In this document: piece after piece, positions 45,549 through 54,155 of the stretch
How the letters are laid out: each line of letters starts with the position of its first letter
How positions within the stretch are numbered: position 1 is the stretch's first letter
Translations under genes and position numbers: made by a program
Notes under the pieces: generated by a model
The model's input: only the letters and a program-made list of their open reading frames with translations
Database searches by the model: none
Told to the model about the DNA's origin: nothing
Source: Armatimonadota bacterium
GTDB taxonomy: Bacteria > Armatimonadota > Fimbriimonadia > Fimbriimonadales > Fimbriimonadaceae
DNA length: 64,000 nt
Reading direction: 5' to 3'
NCBI GenBank assembly: GCA_022563855.1
Contig: JADFMN010000003.1
Span: forward strand, 62,001 to 126,000

Positions 45549-47144
45549 TTACTCTCCTGACTTGTTCCGGTTGCTGCGGGCGGCGGCCTCGGCGTACTTC
45601 GTCTCCGGCATTTTGATCAGCTTTGCGACGAAGTAGTAGGTCCAGGCGAAGAGCAGGAACACGATCGTGAGCGCTCCTAGGTACAGGAAGTTGCCGAATC
45701 GGTCGCTGAGGCCTGCAATCGCAATGCTGCCGAACCATGCGACGGGAACTGCGACCGCCGATGCGACCAGCGCCTTGCCAAGCGTCTGGAAGACTCCTCT
45801 GATATTCAGGCCGCCGATCTCGCGCCTGATCGCGAACAAGAGAGCGGTCGCGAGGACGATGGCCGCGATGGAGGCCGCTACTGCGAGCGACTCAGGAGGG
45901 GACTCCAACTTGTGCAGTGCGAACACCGCGCCTCCGAACAGCAGAGTCGTCGCGGTGCCAAAGAGAATCGGCGTCAGCGTCTTCTGCACCGCGTAGTACG
46001 ACCTCATCAGAACCGGCTGAAGGCACCAGGCGAACACTCCGATGCCGAACATCTGCAGCATCGCGGCCGTTCGCGCCGTGTCTGCGGCGGTGAACGCACC
46101 GCGCTCGAACAGCGCCTGCACGACCGGCTCCGGCGCGACCAGGAAGAACGCCGAGATCGGAACGGTGAGGAAGAGCACCGTTCGCAGCGTCTTCTCCAAC
46201 TGGTCGCGGTACAGATCCATGCGGCCTTGCGCGAAGAACTGTGCCAAAGCCGGGAAGACGGCGAGCGCCAAAGCCTGTCCGAACACGCCGAGCGGAGCCT
46301 GCATCAGCCGGTTGCCGTACTCGATCGCTGTCGTCATCCCGACTTCGCCCAGCGAACTGACGCTACGCAAAATCATGCCGAAGACGCCGGGCAGAGATAG
46401 ACCGAGCACGACCGGCAGCATCAGCTTTAGGACTTTCTTCACGCCCTCATGCCTGAGGTCCAGAGAGAGCTTGAACGTCACTCCCATACGGCGGATCACG
46501 GCGAACGGGATGACGATGTTGCCGATGTAGGCCCCGACCAGCGCGCCCCACGACATCCCCAAGACGCCAAATCCCGCGACGTTCGCCAGCACGACCGCGC
46601 CAAAGATGATGCCGAGGTTGTAGACGTTCGGCGCAAGGCCCGGTACCGAGAAGACCTGCCGAGCGTAGAGCGTTCCCAGCATGATGCCGCCAATGAAGAA
46701 CGCGTACTGTGCAGGCACGACAATGCGGCTCATGTGGACGACCAAGTCGACGAACTCAGGACCTCGGGCCGCAGCGCCTGGCGCGAAGATGCCGACAAGC
46801 GGCTCCGCGAAAATCCATGAGAACACGATGAAGGCGCCGACGATGATCGACATCAGTGTAACGATCACGCTGAAGACGTGCCATGCCTCTTCCTCCCTGC
46901 CCGTGTGCAGATACTCGGAGAAGACCGGGATGAACGCCGCGCTCAAAGCCCCGCCGGCAATCAGGTAGAAGAGCAGGTCCGGGATCTGAAAGGAGAGGAA
47001 GTAAGCGTCAGTCAGGTCCGACTGACCGAACTTCGCGCCGATCACCATGTCGCGAACCATCCCAAGAACGCGGCTCAGCAGCAGGGACGCTGCCATGATC
47101 AAGCTTGCCTTGCCGACGTTGGGTCTCGGTGACGATTCGCCCAC
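45549..47144 (-). CDS. murJ: lipid II flippase MurJ
   Basis: Polytopic MOP-superfamily flippase (531 aa, about 14 helices) that moves lipid II to the outer leaflet for peptidoglycan synthesis. Typical N-terminus: SLLLSRVLGMVRDMVIGAKF, SDLTDAYFLSFQIPDLLF, and GGALSAAFIPVFSEYL. GTG 47144 has CATAAT eight bases upstream, a leaderless-type layout. The two thioredoxin genes lie upstream on the same strand, separated by a hairpin. Confidence 0.94.
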   Translation of the reverse strand: MGESSPRPNVGKASLIMAASLLLSRVLGMVRDMVIGAKFGQSDLTDAYFLSFQIPDLLFYLIAGGALSAAFIPVFSEYLHTGREEEAWHVFSVIVTLMSIIVGAFIVFSWIFAEPLVGIFAPGAAARGPEFVDLVVHMSRIVVPAQYAFFIGGIMLGTLYARQVFSVPGLAPNVYNLGIIFGAVVLANVAGFGVLGMSWGALVGAYIGNIVIPFAVIRRMGVTFKLSLDLRHEGVKKVLKLMLPVVLGLSLPGVFGMILRSVSSLGEVGMTTAIEYGNRLMQAPLGVFGQALALAVFPALAQFFAQGRMDLYRDQLEKTLRTVLFLTVPISAFFLVAPEPVVQALFERGAFTAADTARTAAMLQMFGIGVFAWCLQPVLMRSYYAVQKTLTPILFGTATTLLFGGAVFALHKLESPPESLAVAASIAAIVLATALLFAIRREIGGLNIRGVFQTLGKALVASAVAVPVAWFGSIAIAGLSDRFGNFLYLGALTIVFLLFAWTYYFVAKLIKMPETKYAEAAARSNRNKSGE

Positions 47145-47152
47145 TGCGAGAC

Positions 47153-47158
47153 ATTATG
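47153..47158 (-). promoter_or_regulatory. -10 box CATAAT of murJ, leaderless spacing
   Basis: CATAAT on the minus strand ends eight bases before the GTG at 47144. Confidence 0.5.
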
Positions 47159-47176
47159 TCGCGATTCACCGATCTA

Positions 47177-47208
47177 CCGGGCGGGCGCGACTGATCTAAT
47201 CCGCCCGG
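47177..47208. terminator. hairpin between the thioredoxin and murJ genes
   Basis: CCGGGCGG (47177-47184) and CCGCCCGG (47201-47208) form an eight-pair stem with a 16-base loop. There is no U-tract, so it may be a transcript-end or stability hairpin rather than a strong terminator. Confidence 0.4.
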
Positions 47209-47231
47209 CGGGACTGTTCCAAGGGGAATGC

Positions 47232-47543
47232 CTAGATGTACTGTTCGAGGAGTTGCTCGATCGTTTCCTTCGACGCGGCGCCGACGATTCGATCAACCTC
47301 TTGACCGTTCTTATACACGACCAGAGCGGGGATGCTCATGATCCCGTACCGACCGGCGAGTTCGCCATGCTGGTCTACGTCGACCTTGACGATCTTGGCC
47401 CTGCCTGCGAACTCCTCTTTCAACTCGTCAATAATAGGTGCGATCGCTTGGCACGGCCCACACCAAGTTGCATTGAAGTCCACAAGGACGGGGATATCTG
47501 ACTGCAAAACGTCTTTCTCGAAGTCTAAAGTTGCTGTGTTCAT
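47232..47543 (-). CDS. thioredoxin (paralogue 1)
   Basis: Cytoplasmic thiol-disulfide oxidoreductase (103 aa) with the active site ATWCGPCQ and the cis-proline SIPALVVY. It pairs with the similar gene directly upstream. ATG 47543 was chosen; GTG 47549 would add two residues. No thioredoxin reductase lies nearby. It may serve the peroxiredoxin or other reductases; which of the pair is the main thioredoxin cannot be told. Confidence 0.92.
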   Translation of the reverse strand: MNTATLDFEKDVLQSDIPVLVDFNATWCGPCQAIAPIIDELKEEFAGRAKIVKVDVDQHGELAGRYGIMSIPALVVYKNGQEVDRIVGAASKETIEQLLEQYI

Positions 47544-47639
47544 GTACACAGAGTCCCGCTGACGCCAAAGCGGTTCCTGAGGCGGGACTTTGGCGGTTCT
47601 CGTTCGAAAAACCCAGCAATGACGGAATTCTGCCGGACG

Positions 47640-47963
47640 CTAGACGTACTTCTCGATCAGGGCCCTGATATCCTCTTTCGAGCCAGCGCCGACCTTGCGG
47701 TCAACCTCTTGGCCGCCCTTGAACACCAGCAGCGCCGGGATGCTCATGACCCCAAATCTGGCGGCCAGATCGCCCTCTGAGTCCACATCGACCTTGAACA
47801 CCTTCGCCTTGCCGTCAAGCTCATTGGAGATAGCTTCGACGTGAGGCGCTATCGCTAGGCAAGGGCCGCACCAAGCTGCCCAAAAGTCGATCATCACAGG
47901 CAATTCGGATTCAATGACTTTCTTCTCAAAGTCGGCTTCGGTCAAGGCAAGATCGGCACCCAT
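47640..47963 (-). CDS. thioredoxin (paralogue 2)
   Basis: A 107-aa thioredoxin with AAWCGPCL and the cis-proline SIPALLVF. Sequence is close to paralogue 1, mostly in the core (VDVDSEGDLAARFGVMSIP here, VDVDQHGELAGRYGIMSIP there), so the two arose by tandem duplication. ATG 47963 has a GGAGA site. Likely transcribed together with paralogue 1 (96-base gap). Confidence 0.92.
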   Translation of the reverse strand: MGADLALTEADFEKKVIESELPVMIDFWAAWCGPCLAIAPHVEAISNELDGKAKVFKVDVDSEGDLAARFGVMSIPALLVFKGGQEVDRKVGAGSKEDIRALIEKYV

Positions 47964-48112
47964 TCAGTATTCTCCGTTCGAATCGAGCTTGAACCCGATC
48001 GCGTCAGGTATACCACAAGCGGTTTTTCCGCCGGACGTGTAACCACGCCGAGCGGGCAGAACGTCTGATTGTATACGAGAGTATCTCGACTGTGAGGAAC
48101 TGGATTTAGAAG

Positions 48113-48931
48113 ATGAATTTCAAGGTAATGGCAGTTGCCGCCGTACTGGGCGGAATGTTTGTGATAGACGCTCAAGAGGCCACCACGTCTACCCGGCAAG
48201 ATCGAGCCGACGAGACGGTGGCTGAAAACAGCCTAGTCGGCGTGAATCTGTTTGATACAGGGCTGTCATTGCTGGACAAGTTCGGTTCGCCGGTCAACAT
48301 CGCTGCGCTGACGATTGGCAGCGGCGGCGTTGGTCCAGGCGGTGGATTTGGCGGCGGGGGAGGCGCTGGCGGAGGAGGGGTCGGTGGTCGCCCATCCCCT
48401 GGCGCGGCCGGCTCTGGAGCGCGCGTTAACCGGCCTGGCACGGGCGTTCTTGGCAACCCATTCAGCGCGACCGACCCGCTGAACGTGTTCGGCCAAGCTG
48501 GGCCCAACATGGCGGACGAGGGCGCCCGTCCTGGCCAGGGCAGCGACACCAACCGGGTTGGTGGCGGAGGTGGCGGAACTGTTGGTGGAGGCGGTTCGGA
48601 AGCTGGGGAACGCGTTCTTTACACTCGATGGATTTATCATCAGCCGACGAGCCGCTACGGCTTTGTCATCGACAAGAACCAGCGCGTGATCCAGATCGAA
48701 GCGGTAGGTCTGTTGGACAGCAACGTGAAAACGGATCGGGGCATCACGTTCGGCTCTACGTTCGAGGACGTCGTGCGCGCTTACAACGTGCCCGATGCGT
48801 ACGAGATCAGCGGTACCACGCTGGTCATGCGCTACCTAGTCCGGGATCACGTCGCCTTCAGACTGTCGAAGCTCGACGCGAATAAGCCGCATCAGGTCAC
48901 GGGAATCGTCGTAGCCGCTGGCAAGCAGTAG
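48113..48931 (+). CDS. secreted protein with Gly-rich linker, unknown function
   Basis: A 272-aa exported protein with a signal peptide at residues 1-20. Residues about 40-60 (GVNLFDTGLSLLDKFGSP) and about 195-265 (RWIYHQPTSRYGFVIDKNQR, then TFGSTFEDVVRAYNVPDAYE) look like two halves of one ordered domain. They are split by about 100 residues of Gly-rich, low-complexity sequence. No family recognised. It ends 17 bases before dnaG on the same strand and may be co-transcribed. Confidence 0.7.
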   Translation: MNFKVMAVAAVLGGMFVIDAQEATTSTRQDRADETVAENSLVGVNLFDTGLSLLDKFGSPVNIAALTIGSGGVGPGGGFGGGGGAGGGGVGGRPSPGAAGSGARVNRPGTGVLGNPFSATDPLNVFGQAGPNMADEGARPGQGSDTNRVGGGGGGTVGGGGSEAGERVLYTRWIYHQPTSRYGFVIDKNQRVIQIEAVGLLDSNVKTDRGITFGSTFEDVVRAYNVPDAYEISGTTLVMRYLVRDHVAFRLSKLDANKPHQVTGIVVAAGKQ

Positions 48932-48948
48932 AACGAACAAGAGAACAG

Positions 48949-50658
48949 TTGGCCGATGATCGCGATCTCATTAAGTCCAGGATCGACCTAGTCGATCTGG
49001 TTGGGCGCGAGGTCGAACTAAAGAAATCTGGAAAGAACTGGAAGGGTCGCTGTCCGTTTCACGACGACAGCAACCCTTCTTTTTACGTCAGTTCCGAGAT
49101 GGGGCACTACCAGTGCTTTTCGTGCGGTGAGAAAGGGGATGTGTTCACATGGGTGATGAAGACCCAGAACGTCGATTTCGTCGACGCGCTCAAGATCCTT
49201 GCCGACCAGCTGGGCATCAAGCTGAAGCGCCGAGGCGGAGTTGAGAAAAGCAAGCGCGAGACGTACCAGCGGGCGATGGACGCCGCGCTTGCGTACTTTC
49301 GCAGTCAGCTTGAGCTGTCTGCCCCGGCGAAGAGCTACTGCGAAAGGCGAGGACTGGACGCGGACACGCTGGCCGCGTGGGAGATCGGCTACGCGCCCGA
49401 CGTCGGAGACGCGTTGGCTCGCCATTTGAAGAGCGAGGGATTTTCGCTGCAGGACTGCCGGGAGGTGTTCCTGGTTGAGCGGTCGGGACAGGAGTTCTAC
49501 GACAAGTTCCGCGGCAGACTCATCTTTCCGATTCGAGACGAGCGCGACCGACTCGTGGCGTTCGGCGGACGAACGCTCGGAGACGGACACCCCAAGTACA
49601 TCAACAGCTCAAAGACTCCGATCTACGACAAGGGGCGCGTTCTGTACGGTCTGCACAAGGCGCGTGAGGCGCTGAAGCAGTCCAAGACGATCGTGTTGGT
49701 CGAAGGGTACACGGACACGATCGCGTGTCATCGCGCGGGGCTGAAGACGGCGATCGCGAACCTCGGCACGGCGCTGACGTCGGATCAAGCTCGGCTTCTG
49801 GCGCGCTGGTGCGAAAAGGTCGTGGTTCTGTACGACTCGGACGAGGCCGGGCAGAAAGCCGCCGAGCGGTCTGCGGACATCTTGAAGGACACCGGCGTCG
49901 AAGTGAAGATCGCGGTGATGAACGAGGGCGACGATCCGGACACGCTGCTGAACTCTGGCGGCGCCAAGGCGGTTCAAGCGGTCGTCGACAACGGGATCAA
50001 GCCTCTGGAGCACAAGGTCAAGCGGCTTGAACAGTTGTACGGGTTGGACGATCCAAAGTATTGGAGCGCGGTAGCGGCGGCGCTCGCGAGCGCGGACCCG
50101 CGCGACCGGGAGGAGATCATCATGCCGATCGCACAGCGGGATCCGACGATTCGAGACCCTGAGCGATCGGCGAGCGCCCTGCGCGAGAAAGTCCGCAAGA
50201 TCAAGATCGCCGATCCGAAGGCCGCGAAGGCGACGGCGCAATCAGCGCCGGAATCGGATCAGATCACCGGAGTGGAACGGGCGGTGTTCCTCGGATTTAT
50301 GGACGAAGAAATGCGGAAGGCGGGATGGTCGGCGTGCTGCGACACAGAGATTTTCGTGACGGCGGCCGCAGCGAGGCTGGCCGAGGCCATCGCCAGCGCC
50401 TGGCCCAACGAAGCCCCGTCCGGGCAGCCTACCGATTGGATCGAAGAGCTGCAGCCGGGAGAGCTGCGAGAGCAGTTGCTGGCGCTGTCGGTGCGGCAGA
50501 GCACCCCTTTGCAGGAGAGCGAACTGGCGACGGCCATCGAGCGCCTTCAGGCCGGCAAAACGCGTCGAAAGGTCGCGGAGATGCGGCAGGATTCAATGAC
50601 CAGCGACGACGACCTCATGGCGATCCACGGCATGCTCAAGCAGGGGAAGACCGAATAA
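48949..50658 (+). CDS. dnaG: DNA primase
   Basis: Makes RNA primers for replication (569 aa). The N-terminal CHC2 zinc finger is CPFHDDSNPSF followed by YQCFSCGEKGD. The Toprim catalytic core has VLVEGYTDTIA and VVLYDSDEAG. The C-terminal DnaB-interacting region is shorter and more divergent than in E. coli. The start is TTG (48949), since the zinc finger begins about 30 residues later. It is followed by a sigma-70 gene, like the classic dnaG-rpoD order. Confidence 0.95.
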   Translation: MADDRDLIKSRIDLVDLVGREVELKKSGKNWKGRCPFHDDSNPSFYVSSEMGHYQCFSCGEKGDVFTWVMKTQNVDFVDALKILADQLGIKLKRRGGVEKSKRETYQRAMDAALAYFRSQLELSAPAKSYCERRGLDADTLAAWEIGYAPDVGDALARHLKSEGFSLQDCREVFLVERSGQEFYDKFRGRLIFPIRDERDRLVAFGGRTLGDGHPKYINSSKTPIYDKGRVLYGLHKAREALKQSKTIVLVEGYTDTIACHRAGLKTAIANLGTALTSDQARLLARWCEKVVVLYDSDEAGQKAAERSADILKDTGVEVKIAVMNEGDDPDTLLNSGGAKAVQAVVDNGIKPLEHKVKRLEQLYGLDDPKYWSAVAAALASADPRDREEIIMPIAQRDPTIRDPERSASALREKVRKIKIADPKAAKATAQSAPESDQITGVERAVFLGFMDEEMRKAGWSACCDTEIFVTAAAARLAEAIASAWPNEAPSGQPTDWIEELQPGELREQLLALSVRQSTPLQESELATAIERLQAGKTRRKVAEMRQDSMTSDDDLMAIHGMLKQGKTE

Positions 50659-50692
50659 CCCCGCGCGAGCCGTGTACTCAGCCTCTAGCTAG

Positions 50693-50698
50693 TATAAT
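50693..50698 (+). promoter_or_regulatory. -10 box TATAAT of the sigma factor gene
   Basis: TATAAT 32 bases before GTG 50731. The leader contains GGGAGAAAAGG as ribosome site. Confidence 0.55.
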
Positions 50699-50730
50699 AG
50701 AGCTGTTCACGAAAATTTCAGGGAGAAAAG

Positions 50731-51465
50731 GTGGGGAAGTCCACGACATTTGGGGAGATTCGACCGACCGTATCAGCAGGCAGGGCGTCTGTTCGTCGCC
50801 CGTTCTTGACCGCAGAAGAGGAGTGTGGCTACGCCAGGCGCGCCGGGACCGGATGCCGAGAGTGCAGAGAGCGGTTGATCGAATCGCACCTGCCGCTGGT
50901 CGTCAGCATTGCTCGGCGCTACCGTCTTGATTCGTGCGCGCTTGAGGACGCCGTCCAAGACGGCTTTCTCGGGCTGATCAAAGCCGTCGATCGGTTCGAC
51001 GTCAACAAGGGCGTCCGCCTGAGCACCTATGCCGGTTGGTGGATTCGCCGAGGGATTCAGTTGGGCCTTCGGCAGCGGGACGCCTTTCGGATGCCAAACG
51101 GGGCCAGGCACGGTCGATCGTCTCGTGAGCCCACGCTGCGACGCCTGATCGAGACCGTGCCATTAGACGAAGGGATCTCCGACAGGCTTTCGTCGAACGG
51201 AGACGAGATCGGTTTGGAGTACGCGTTGCACGGACAGTTCGTGCAAGTAATTGGAGACGCTTTGGCCGATCTGCCTGCCAGGGAGCGAAGCATCCTGATC
51301 ATGCGATTTGGTCTCTTTGGCGATCACGAACGAACGCTCTCAGAAGTCGGCGCGACCCTCGGCGTATCGAGGGAGCGTGTGCGGCAGATCGAGCAGACCG
51401 CGCTTTGTCGCTTGAAGATCGGACCAAAAAGTGACGCCCTGGCCGCGCTGATCGATGAGACGTAG
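50731..51465 (+). CDS. sigma-70 family RNA polymerase sigma factor
   Basis: A 244-aa sigma factor with region 2 (LPLVVSIARRYRLDSCALED, then DGFLGLIKAVDRFDVNKGV, STYAGWWIRRGIQLGLRQRD) and region 4 (LPARERSILIMRFGL, then GVSRERVRQIEQTALCRLK). Region 1.1 and the long insertion of primary sigma factors are missing, so it is an alternative or reduced group 2/3 factor. It has its own TATAAT promoter after dnaG. Which promoters it reads is unknown. Confidence 0.9.
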   Translation: MGKSTTFGEIRPTVSAGRASVRRPFLTAEEECGYARRAGTGCRECRERLIESHLPLVVSIARRYRLDSCALEDAVQDGFLGLIKAVDRFDVNKGVRLSTYAGWWIRRGIQLGLRQRDAFRMPNGARHGRSSREPTLRRLIETVPLDEGISDRLSSNGDEIGLEYALHGQFVQVIGDALADLPARERSILIMRFGLFGDHERTLSEVGATLGVSRERVRQIEQTALCRLKIGPKSDALAALIDET

Positions 51466-51470
51466 ATTTC

Positions 51471-51600
51471 AGTTGGCAGTTGGCAGTTGGCAGTGGGGGA
51501 AGGGTCTAGGGTCGAGTCCCGAGTCCCGAGGCAAATCCGAACCACCCCGAACCAACCCGAACCAACCCGAACCAATCCGAACCTCGGACTCTCAGTCCGT
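51471..51600 (+). repeat. short tandem repeats
   Basis: Three TTGGCAG heptamers (about 51473-51493), a doubled GAGTCCC, then five near-perfect CCGAACCAAC decamers (51535-51580) and a GGACTCTCAGTCC hairpin. Confidence 0.65.
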
Positions 51601-51611
51601 TGCAAATACTC

Positions 51612-51642
51612 TTGGCAATACCGTGCATGCCGGTCGTATAAT
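51612..51642 (+). promoter_or_regulatory. promoter of the first paralogous lipoprotein gene
   Basis: TTGGCA (51612-51617), 19-base spacer and TATAAT (51637-51642), then a GAGGAAGGA ribosome site. The second paralogue has the same design. Confidence 0.55.
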
Positions 51643-51663
51643 GACGTTGAGGAAGGATTGCAC

Positions 51664-52170
51664 ATGAAGCACACATACACCTATTTAGTGACCGTTGCCC
51701 TACTCCTCGGGCTCGGCTGTTCCGGAAAGATCACCGTTGACGCAGAGGCTCAGAAGTTCATCGGCACTTGGGTCGGCAAGCCCGAGATGTCCGATGCCGA
51801 CATGGCGGAAATGCGCCAGCAAACGAGCGAAGAGAACATTAAGTTCTTGCAGGAGAAGATGGTCTGGACCGTGGAGATTTACGGCGATGGAACGTATCAG
51901 ATGGAGATTCCGAAAATCTTCGTGGAAATTCCGCCGTTCAAGGATACGTGGTCGCTGGACGGCGACAAGCTTACGCTGGCTTCCTCTAGCGCGAGCGTGC
52001 GTTGGAGCGGCTCGGGAGACGATGAACCGGGCTGGGACGATATGTCAAATGCCGAAATAACGCCTGACAATGAGCCGATGGTCCTCAGGGTTGAGGCTAA
52101 CGGGACGGAACTCGTTTGGATTGACGACGCAAATCAGACGACTTCTCATGTCGTTTTCAGGCGGAAGTAG
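51664..52170 (+). CDS. lipoprotein of unknown function (paralogue 1)
   Basis: A 168-aa protein with signal sequence and lipobox LGLGC (cysteine at about 19). The body resembles small lipocalin-like or stress-response domains: AQKFIGTWVG, YGDGTYQMEI, DTWSLDGDKLTLAS and a final VVFRRK. The same elements in the same order occur in the gene at 53574-54065, on the other side of pheA. The frame extends upstream to 51487, but promoter and ribosome site fix ATG 51664. Function unknown. Confidence 0.75.
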   Translation: MKHTYTYLVTVALLLGLGCSGKITVDAEAQKFIGTWVGKPEMSDADMAEMRQQTSEENIKFLQEKMVWTVEIYGDGTYQMEIPKIFVEIPPFKDTWSLDGDKLTLASSSASVRWSGSGDDEPGWDDMSNAEITPDNEPMVLRVEANGTELVWIDDANQTTSHVVFRRK

Positions 52171-52340
52171 CAGCCTGAGGAGGCGGGATTCTCCGCATCG
52201 ACCTTTGGTGGCGCAGAGAATTTTGCGGGCCCCCTGTCTCCGAAACGGCCCGCACGACCCTCTGTTCGCTGTTTATGCCAGCCGTAGCCGTCATTGGAAC
52301 GACCCTTGAGGGGTGACTGCACCGTAATCGGACCAACGAG

Positions 52341-53444
52341 ATGGCAGAGCGCGAACCCCCACGGGACATGGACTCGATCCGCGAGGAGATCGACAGGATC
52401 GACGAGCAGTTCGTCGAACTGTTGCGCGAGCGCGCGTCCTTGGCCCAGGCCATCGGCAAGCTGAAGGGCACGGACGGCAAGCCGTTCTTCACGCCAGAGC
52501 GCGAGCGGCAAATTTACGAGAAGCTACAGAGCGTCGAGGTCGGCCCGTTGCGCCATGAGCAGGTGATCGCCGTGTTCCGCGAAGTGATCAGCGCGGCGCG
52601 GGCTTCCGAAAAGCAGATGTCGGTCGCCTACTGGGGGCCGGAAGGCACGTATTCCCACCTGGCCGCCGTCAAGACGTTCGGCAGGAGCACCGCTTTCGAG
52701 CCGGTCGATTCTATCGAAGAGGTTTTCAAGGCCGTCGAGAACAACCGCTGCGACTACGGCGTGGTGCCGATCGAGAACTCGATCTTCGGTGTCGTTCCGG
52801 AGACGCTCGACATGTTTCCGCAGACGAACGTTCGCATCTGCGCGGAGACGTTTGTGCCGATCCACCACAACCTGGCTTCCATGGCGGTCTCTTTCGATGA
52901 GATCGAGCGGGTGTACGCGGGGCCGCAGCCGTACAACCAGTGCCGGCATTGGCTGCACGCTCATCTTCCCGGGGTAGAGATCGTGAACGTGACGCCGACC
53001 TCGCGCGCGGCGCAGATGGCTGTCGAGGACAAGAAGGGCGCGGCGATCGCGAACAAGATTTGCACGGAGCTTTACGGCCTGAACGTTTTGGAAGAGCACA
53101 TCGAGGACCGCGCGAAGAACTCGACGCGGTTCGTCGTCGTGGGATACAACGAGCCAGCGCCATCGGGCAAGGACAAGACGTCGCTGATGTTCTCGCTGCG
53201 CAACAAGCCGGGGCAGCTGTACACGGTGCTCGGCTCGTTCGACAAGCACGGCGTCAACCTGATGATGATCGAGTCGCGGCCTGCGCAGCGGGCGGCATTT
53301 GAGTACATCTTCTACGTGGACTGCACCGACCACCACACGAGCCCGCACCTCACGGCGGCGATCCATGAGATTAAGGAGTTCGCCCTGGAGACGGTCCTGC
53401 TGGGGAGTTATCCGAGTAACGACCCGAACCTTGTATCGATCTGA
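52341..53444 (+). CDS. pheA: chorismate mutase / prephenate dehydratase
   Basis: Bifunctional phenylalanine-pathway enzyme (367 aa). An AroQ chorismate mutase domain (about 1-90, IREEIDRIDEQFVELLRERA) is followed by prephenate dehydratase (about 92-275, WGPEGTYSHLAA, VPIENSIFGVV, with Thr/Ser contacts around NSTRFVV) and a C-terminal ACT domain with GVNLMMIESRP. The ACT domain is the usual site of phenylalanine feedback inhibition. ATG 52341. The gene is enclosed by the two paralogous lipoprotein genes. Confidence 0.95.
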   Translation: MAEREPPRDMDSIREEIDRIDEQFVELLRERASLAQAIGKLKGTDGKPFFTPERERQIYEKLQSVEVGPLRHEQVIAVFREVISAARASEKQMSVAYWGPEGTYSHLAAVKTFGRSTAFEPVDSIEEVFKAVENNRCDYGVVPIENSIFGVVPETLDMFPQTNVRICAETFVPIHHNLASMAVSFDEIERVYAGPQPYNQCRHWLHAHLPGVEIVNVTPTSRAAQMAVEDKKGAAIANKICTELYGLNVLEEHIEDRAKNSTRFVVVGYNEPAPSGKDKTSLMFSLRNKPGQLYTVLGSFDKHGVNLMMIESRPAQRAAFEYIFYVDCTDHHTSPHLTAAIHEIKEFALETVLLGSYPSNDPNLVSI

Positions 53445-53498
53445 TTCTGTTCAGAGGTCGCTGGGACGGTTGTCCCGCCGATCGTTCTGTCCGCGTTG

Positions 53499-53520
53499 GA
53501 GCCGATATTGATTTCGGCTC
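53499..53520 (+). terminator. hairpin after pheA
   Basis: GAGCCGA-TATTGATT-TCGGCTC, a seven-pair stem followed by TTG; a weak intrinsic terminator about 55 bases after the pheA stop. Confidence 0.4.
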
Positions 53521-53550
53521 TTGCTAGAGCGGTCTTTCCAGTCGTATACT
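53521..53550 (+). promoter_or_regulatory. promoter of the second paralogous lipoprotein gene
   Basis: TTGCTA (53521-53526), 18-base spacer and TATACT (53545-53550), followed by GAGGAAGGA before ATG 53574. Confidence 0.55.
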
Positions 53551-53573
53551 GAGTTCTGAGGAAGGATCAAGAA

Positions 53574-54065
53574 ATGAAACGCATTCAAACGAGCCTTGCA
53601 GTCATTGCCGCGCTCATCTGTTGCAGCTGCGCGAAGAAGATCACGATCGACGGCGAGTCTCAGGAATTCATGGGGTCGTGGATCGGATCGATCGAGCTTT
53701 CAAGCGCAGAAATTGCTGAAGCCAAGCGTACGATGAACGCAGAGAGTTTCAGTGCATTGCAGGGGGTGTTGACGATTGAATTTGAGCTGTTGGGCGACGG
53801 AACCTACCGTATGTCGATGTCGACGATGAAAGTGCCTTTTGAGGACACTTGGTATCTGTACGGCAATACTCTGACTTTGGCTTCATCAGGTGTGAGCGGG
53901 GAATCGAGCGACTCAGGAGACGAAAGCTCGAGCAATTTGAGGGAGGAAGACATGGTGCCGAACAAGGTTCCGATGTTCCTCGGTGTCGAAGCGGACGGTG
54001 AGGAGCTTGTCTGGAGAAACGGCGCCCAGAACACGGAATCGAGGTTTGTGTTCAAGAGGAAGTAG
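53574..54065 (+). CDS. lipoprotein of unknown function (paralogue 2)
   Basis: A 163-aa protein with signal sequence and lipobox-like CCSC (cysteine at about 20). It shares the block order of paralogue 1: SQEFMGSWIG, LGDGTYRMSM, DTWYLYGNTLTLAS, a Ser/Asp-rich insert and a final FVFKRK. Promoter and ribosome site also match, so the whole unit was duplicated around pheA. Function unknown. Confidence 0.75.
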   Translation: MKRIQTSLAVIAALICCSCAKKITIDGESQEFMGSWIGSIELSSAEIAEAKRTMNAESFSALQGVLTIEFELLGDGTYRMSMSTMKVPFEDTWYLYGNTLTLASSGVSGESSDSGDESSSNLREEDMVPNKVPMFLGVEADGEELVWRNGAQNTESRFVFKRK

Positions 54066-54155
54066 AATCCGGTTGCGCTGCGGACTGGCTGGAAGAGCCC
54101 GGCCATCCTAGTCAGGCTCGAAGGAGCGCTCCCCCGCCATTCGTGTCGTCGAATC

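Noticed and set aside
51471-51600. Replication origin or iteron cluster upstream of the lipoprotein gene
   Set aside because: The CCGAACCAAC decamers are few and degenerate, similar repeats occur near 9840, and no DnaA boxes or dnaA gene are present.
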